Below are positions 35,615 to 38,757 of a stretch of DNA of 38,757 nucleotides, in pieces. The stretch comes from Vulcanimicrobiota bacterium. Its GTDB lineage: Bacteria > Vulcanimicrobiota > Vulcanimicrobiia > Vulcanimicrobiales > Vulcanimicrobiaceae. A model generated the notes under the pieces. It saw only the letters and a program-made list of their open reading frames with translations, was not told where the DNA came from and did not search any database. How positions within the stretch are numbered: position 1 is the first letter of the stretch; every line of letters starts with the position of its first letter. The stretch is from NCBI GenBank assembly GCA_019232905.1, contig JAFANA010000123.1:1-38757 (forward strand). Reading direction: 5' to 3'. A program made the translations under genes and the position numbers.

Positions 35615-36001
35615 GTGCCGCGTTCCAAGGCAAAATCTCTCACTAAGGGCGAGCTCCGCATCATGCAAGTGCTGTGGAAGCTTCGTCAGGGAACTGTAGC
35701 GGACGTGGTCGCTGCGATTCCGCCGCCGCCGCTTGCGTATACGACGGTCCTCACAATGTTACGGATTCTCGAACAAAAGGGAGCCGTGAAACGCAAGCTC
35801 GACGGCCGCGCCCACGTGTACTATCCGGCATTTGCACAAGAAGATGCAGCAGGCAATGCGATCGGCGACATCGTGCAGGCGTTCTTCAAAAACAGTAAGA
35901 CCGCGCTAGCCATGCGCCTCATCGCAGAAGAAAAGCCCGACAAAGACGAACTCGCGCATATGAAAGCGCTGATCGCGAAGTACGAGGACGAACAACCATG
36001 A
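35615..36001 (+). CDS. blaI: BlaI/MecI-family repressor
   Basis: A 128-residue winged-helix repressor. LTKGELRIMQVLWKLRQGTVADVV and YTTVLTMLRILEQKGAVKRK form the DNA-binding domain, with the wing at DGRAHVYYPAF. The C-terminal half (FFKNSKTALAMRLIAEEKPD, then a helix to the end) is the dimerisation domain that the partner protease cleaves in known systems. The start is GTG 35615, preceded by GGGAGGG five bases upstream. It should bind the two dyads in its own promoter. The gene overlaps the M56 protease gene by four bases (ATGA). The BlaI name shows family only: no beta-lactamase gene is nearby. Confidence 0.92.
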   Translation: MPRSKAKSLTKGELRIMQVLWKLRQGTVADVVAAIPPPPLAYTTVLTMLRILEQKGAVKRKLDGRAHVYYPAFAQEDAAGNAIGDIVQAFFKNSKTALAMRLIAEEKPDKDELAHMKALIAKYEDEQP

Positions 36002-37869
36002 TCGCGCTGCAACCGGTACAATCGTGCGGCATCGCCGTACTCGTCACCGCACTCGTCAACGCTATATGGCAGCCGGCGCTGATCGCCGGCATTACCTGGT
36101 TTGCGTTGCGTATTTCGCGCTGCAGCAACGCCACGACGCGTCACGCCGTGTGGACCGTCGCGCTCGTTGCAAGCTTCTGCGTTCCGATACTGAGTGCGAC
36201 GTCGCTCGTGCTCCCACAAGCGCCCGTCCAAGAGCCGGCGACGTCGTTGCCGGCAGGCCATTCGACGATTCGCGCGACCTCAATCAAACAGGTACGCGTT
36301 CAGGTATCTGCGCCCGCGTTGCCGGCCGTTCGCCGTCCGAAGATCACGGTGCATCCGAGCGTGGCCCAGATCGTTGCCGCGATTTGGGCGGTTATTGCGG
36401 CGCTCATTCTTGCCCGCCTCGGCTTCAGTTTCTTTTACCTCGAACGGTTGAAGCGCGACGCATTGCCGCTCTCCGTCGACCGGCGTCACGCACTTTCGCG
36501 ATGGGATCGCGCCGAGAAGGGCCAGCGCGACGTTCGCATCTGCGTCAGCGACGAGATTCGCGTGCCTGTCGCGGTCGGTATTTTCGACGCGATGATTTTG
36601 CTGCCGCAAGATCTCGTCGAAGAACTCGACTCGACGGATTTGGATCGCGTACTGCTCCATGAACTCGCCCACGTGCGCCGCTCCGACGATTGGGTGAATC
36701 TGCTGGAACGCATCGGCACGGCGCTGCTATTTTTCAGTCCGGGAATCTATTTCATCGCGCGTCAAATGGACCTCGAGCGCGAAGTTGCCTGCGACGACTG
36801 GGTCCTTGCGCAGGCGGCGGAAAATGCGTCCTACGCCCGCTGCTTGGCTCGTATCGTCGAGATGACGCAGTGGCCGTACCGGCCGCTCGCGGCGCCGGGC
36901 GTCTTCGTAACGCGTCGAAGCATGTCGATTCGCATCGAACGATTGCTGGCGCGCGGCCGCGACGTTCGCGTACATCTCGCTGTCGTACCGTCGCTCATTT
37001 CCATGCTCGCCATCATTGCGATCGTCGTCGCCGGCGGCTTCGTCTCGCCGACGATCGCCTACACGATGAATTCAGACGTTACGAAAGTCCAGCCGCTTCA
37101 TCTCAAGCGCGTTGCCGTTGCTGCGAAACCGGCGCCGAGCGCTGCAGCCACCGTGAAAGCGGACCCGACCGCAACACCGACGCCGCTGATCGCGGCGTAT
37201 GTGCCGGCCAAACCGGTAACGCGTACCGAGATCCACACGCACGTCGCTGTACGTGCGCGCCCGTCGCCGCACTTCTCGCGCGCGGTGCCGGCGCAGGTCG
37301 CGAGTGAACCGGAGCTCCTCGACAACGCCGTTGCGGATACCGGATATCTCGACGAGTTGCGCGAGGCCGGGCTTACGAATCTCGACGCGGATACGGTCAT
37401 TCAATTGAAGTCGGTCGGCGTGACGGGCGACTACATCAGGCAGATGCGAGCGGCGGGCATCGGCCAGCTCAGCGCACGCGAATTGGTGGAGCTAAAATCG
37501 GTCGGCGTAACGCCGGACTATATCAAAATGATGCGCGACGCGGGCCTGGGCGCAACCGACGGACGCGGGTGGGTCGAGTTGAAGTCGGTTGGCGTAACGC
37601 CGGATTATGCGAGTGACCTGCAGCGCGCGGGCGTCAGCGGCCTCGATTCGCGAACGCTCGTCGAGTTGAAATCGATGGATGTCACACCGGCATACGTTCA
37701 AGACCTTGCGAACGCCGGATATCCGCATCTGTCCGCGCGTGAGTATGGTGAATTGAAGTCGCTTGGCGTAGACGGCGCATACATCCAGCACCTCGCGCAA
37801 CACGGTTTCACGCACCTGCCCGTTCGCAAGCTGGTCGAATTCAAATCGATGGGCATCGATCCACAGTGA
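35998..37869 (+). CDS. BlaR1-like M56 membrane metalloprotease with C-terminal 29-residue repeats
   Basis: A 623-residue sensor protease. Membrane helices are at about residues 13-38, 49-72, 121-147 and 327-357. The cytoplasmic M56 zinc site is HELAHVRRSDDW (His221, Glu222, His225) with the probable third ligand Glu261 in LEREVACDD; this site would inactivate BlaI. After the last helix comes an Ala/Pro/Thr-rich linker. Where BlaR1 has a penicillin-binding domain, residues 447-620 hold six tandem 29-residue repeats (pattern xxxYxxxLxxAGxxxLxxxxLVELKSVGV). So the input is not the classical beta-lactam domain. The gene overlaps blaI and the next gene by four bases each. Confidence 0.88.
   Translation: MIALQPVQSCGIAVLVTALVNAIWQPALIAGITWFALRISRCSNATTRHAVWTVALVASFCVPILSATSLVLPQAPVQEPATSLPAGHSTIRATSIKQVRVQVSAPALPAVRRPKITVHPSVAQIVAAIWAVIAALILARLGFSFFYLERLKRDALPLSVDRRHALSRWDRAEKGQRDVRICVSDEIRVPVAVGIFDAMILLPQDLVEELDSTDLDRVLLHELAHVRRSDDWVNLLERIGTALLFFSPGIYFIARQMDLEREVACDDWVLAQAAENASYARCLARIVEMTQWPYRPLAAPGVFVTRRSMSIRIERLLARGRDVRVHLAVVPSLISMLAIIAIVVAGGFVSPTIAYTMNSDVTKVQPLHLKRVAVAAKPAPSAAATVKADPTATPTPLIAAYVPAKPVTRTEIHTHVAVRARPSPHFSRAVPAQVASEPELLDNAVADTGYLDELREAGLTNLDADTVIQLKSVGVTGDYIRQMRAAGIGQLSARELVELKSVGVTPDYIKMMRDAGLGATDGRGWVELKSVGVTPDYASDLQRAGVSGLDSRTLVELKSMDVTPAYVQDLANAGYPHLSAREYGELKSLGVDGAYIQHLAQHGFTHLPVRKLVEFKSMGIDPQ
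37336..37857 (+). repeat. Six tandem 87-base units coding 29-residue repeats
   Basis: Units start at 37336, 37423, 37510, 37597, 37684 and 37771. Conserved positions are Tyr4, the Ala11-Gly12 pair (degenerate in the last unit), Leu16 and the ending VELKSVGV, which recurs nearly unchanged in the middle units. The spacing is exact with no insertions, which indicates a structural solenoid or helical-hairpin array. Confidence 0.9.
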
Positions 37870-38627
37870 AACGCGCTCGTGCTGTTGTTGTCGCTACGCT
37901 GATCGCGGCAGCCGCCCTCGCGACGGCGGCCAAAGCCGACGTTACTCGCGGCACCTGGAATATCGCTACCGAGCGCGGAACCGTGCAATTGGAACTGCGC
38001 TGGCGCTCTCCCGACGGCCGCGAGAACAACGATCACTCCTCATCGATCGATGCACAAACACTCGGCATTTCGAATGCGCTCGCTTCACCGGGACAACATA
38101 CGACGTTTGGTTTGCATCGTGAGGCCGGTGACTACGCATTTGACGGCTGGCTCGGTAACGGCGAGGGCGCCGGCAGCTATACGTTTACGCCGAACGGCGC
38201 GTTCTTCGCAACGTTGCGCAGTCGCGGATACGACGTGCAAACGATCGACTACCAAATGGCATTTGCGAATCTCGATATTACAAGCCGGTACGTCGATGAG
38301 ATTGAATCGCTCGGCTATAAAAGTGACGTCAATCAGCTCGTTGCGATGAAAGCGCTCGGTGTAACGGCGCAATACGTGCACGATCTCGAAGCGGCTGGTG
38401 TAAACGACATAACGCAATCGCAAGTGGTTCCAATGCGCGCACTTCGCGTCGACCGCGCGTACGTCGATGAGATCGCGCAAGCGGGTTTTCCGCACCTCTC
38501 AGCGAGTCAATACGTGACGCTCAAGGCGATGCGCATCGACGGCGCCTATATCAGGTACCTCCGCAGTCATGGCTTCAAAAACCTGACGGTCAACCAGGTC
38601 GTCACGATGAAGGCAGAGCGAATTTAG
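37866..38627 (+). CDS. Exported protein sharing the 29-residue repeats of the M56 protease
   Basis: A 253-residue exported protein. A Sec signal peptide (about residues 1-24, ending ATAAKA) is followed by a beta-rich N-terminal domain of about 110 residues (GTWNIATERGTVQLELRWRS; FGLHREAGDYAFDGWLGNG; GAGSYTFTPN). Residues 139-253 are four repeats of the same type as in the upstream protease (for instance YVDEIAQAGFPHLSASQYVT then LKAMRI). The start is a GTG overlapping the protease stop (GTGA), so the two proteins are made together. Because both repeat arrays face outside the cytoplasm, they may bind each other or a common ligand. The N-terminal domain family is not recognised. Confidence 0.82.
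   Translation: MKRARAVVVATLIAAAALATAAKADVTRGTWNIATERGTVQLELRWRSPDGRENNDHSSSIDAQTLGISNALASPGQHTTFGLHREAGDYAFDGWLGNGEGAGSYTFTPNGAFFATLRSRGYDVQTIDYQMAFANLDITSRYVDEIESLGYKSDVNQLVAMKALGVTAQYVHDLEAAGVNDITQSQVVPMRALRVDRAYVDEIAQAGFPHLSASQYVTLKAMRIDGAYIRYLRSHGFKNLTVNQVVTMKAERI
38280..38624 (+). repeat. Four tandem units coding 28-29-residue repeats
   Basis: Units start at about 38280, 38364, 38451 and 38538; the first is one residue shorter. The pattern (Tyr4, Gly12, and an end such as MKALGV, MRALRV, LKAMRI) matches the array in the preceding gene, but the two arrays differ enough to have diverged before any recent exchange. Confidence 0.85.
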
Positions 38628-38701
38628 CCTTATTCCACAAGGAAAATCGAGTCATTTAGAAAATCGTCCGGTCAATTAGCTGCCCCCCTCGAAAGGACAG
38701 T

Positions 38702-38757
38702 ATGACCAAGAACGAGTTAGCTCGTGAGCTCGCCGAGGAACTGGATATGCCGCGCCG
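38702..38757 (+). CDS. Probable HU-family DNA-binding protein, first codons only
   Basis: ATG 38702 opens a frame reading MTKNELARELAEELDMPR up to the right edge, the usual beginning of HU/IHF-type proteins (M-T-K-x-E-L helix). A ribosome site, AAAGGA, lies six bases upstream. Only 18 residues are visible, so the family call is tentative. Confidence 0.5.
   Translation, partial: MTKNELARELAEELDMPR

Noticed and set aside
37336..37857. CRISPR or DNA satellite
   Set aside because: The 87-base units are in frame, differ at the DNA level and encode a protein repeat, so selection acts on protein.

Overview
The window looks like a piece of chromosome from a GC-rich, two-membrane bacterium. It has a secretin, exported proteins, a lipoprotein, dense gene packing with many 4-base start/stop overlaps, and many GTG/TTG starts. 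The gene mix (cell-division genes, a compact type IV pilus operon carrying its own sigma factor, ThyX, a cbb3 oxidase and BlaI/M56 genes) would suit a deep-branching phylum such as Eremiobacterota (WPS-2) or a relative. That placement is an inference from gene style, not something the sequence proves.

Layout. (1) 1-433: start of a GAF-domain regulator, minus strand, cut by the left edge. (2) 485-6797: a tightly coupled plus-strand run of dnaE, a hisD homologue with altered active-site residues, a Cof-type HAD phosphatase and ftsQ. (3) 6798-15009: a signalling block (multi-PAS protein, small exported protein, chemoreceptor, two SpoIIE-type phosphatase/ATPase fusions) that sits between ftsQ and ftsA. 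(4) 15206-18375: ftsA, ftsZ and thyX, then a converging conserved gene of unknown function (18372-18962). (5) 19203-30760: one long type IV pilus operon in the order pilB, pilT, pilC, sigma factor, pilin, CcdA-like redox protein, TPR protein, prepilin peptidase, pilM, pilN, pilO, pilP-like, secretin, alpha/beta hydrolase. It ends in a hairpin shared with the converging lipoprotein gene. (6) 30793-32478: an EXORDIUM-like lipoprotein and a divergent DoxX-family protein. (7) 32497-35529: a cbb3-type terminal oxidase (ccoN, ccoO, a ccoQ-like peptide and an unusual monohaem cytochrome). (8) 35534-38627: a self-regulated BlaI / M56 protease / secreted-protein operon whose two exported products share a 29-residue tandem repeat. 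(9) 38702-38757: the first codons of a probable HU-type DNA-binding protein.

How the parts fit. The dnaE to ftsQ and ftsA/ftsZ/thyX groups serve replication, dTMP supply and septation. The pilus operon holds almost everything needed for one pilus: two motors, platform, pilin, peptidase, alignment complex and secretin. It also has its own sigma factor and a thiol-redox membrane protein that may act on the two-cysteine pilin. The last operon looks like an envelope-signal sensor in which the usual beta-lactam-binding domain is replaced by repeats also found in its secreted neighbour; this is the best candidate here for an undescribed system. No gap without a gene exceeds about 240 bases. I saw no rRNA, tRNA, CRISPR array, insertion sequence or phage gene.
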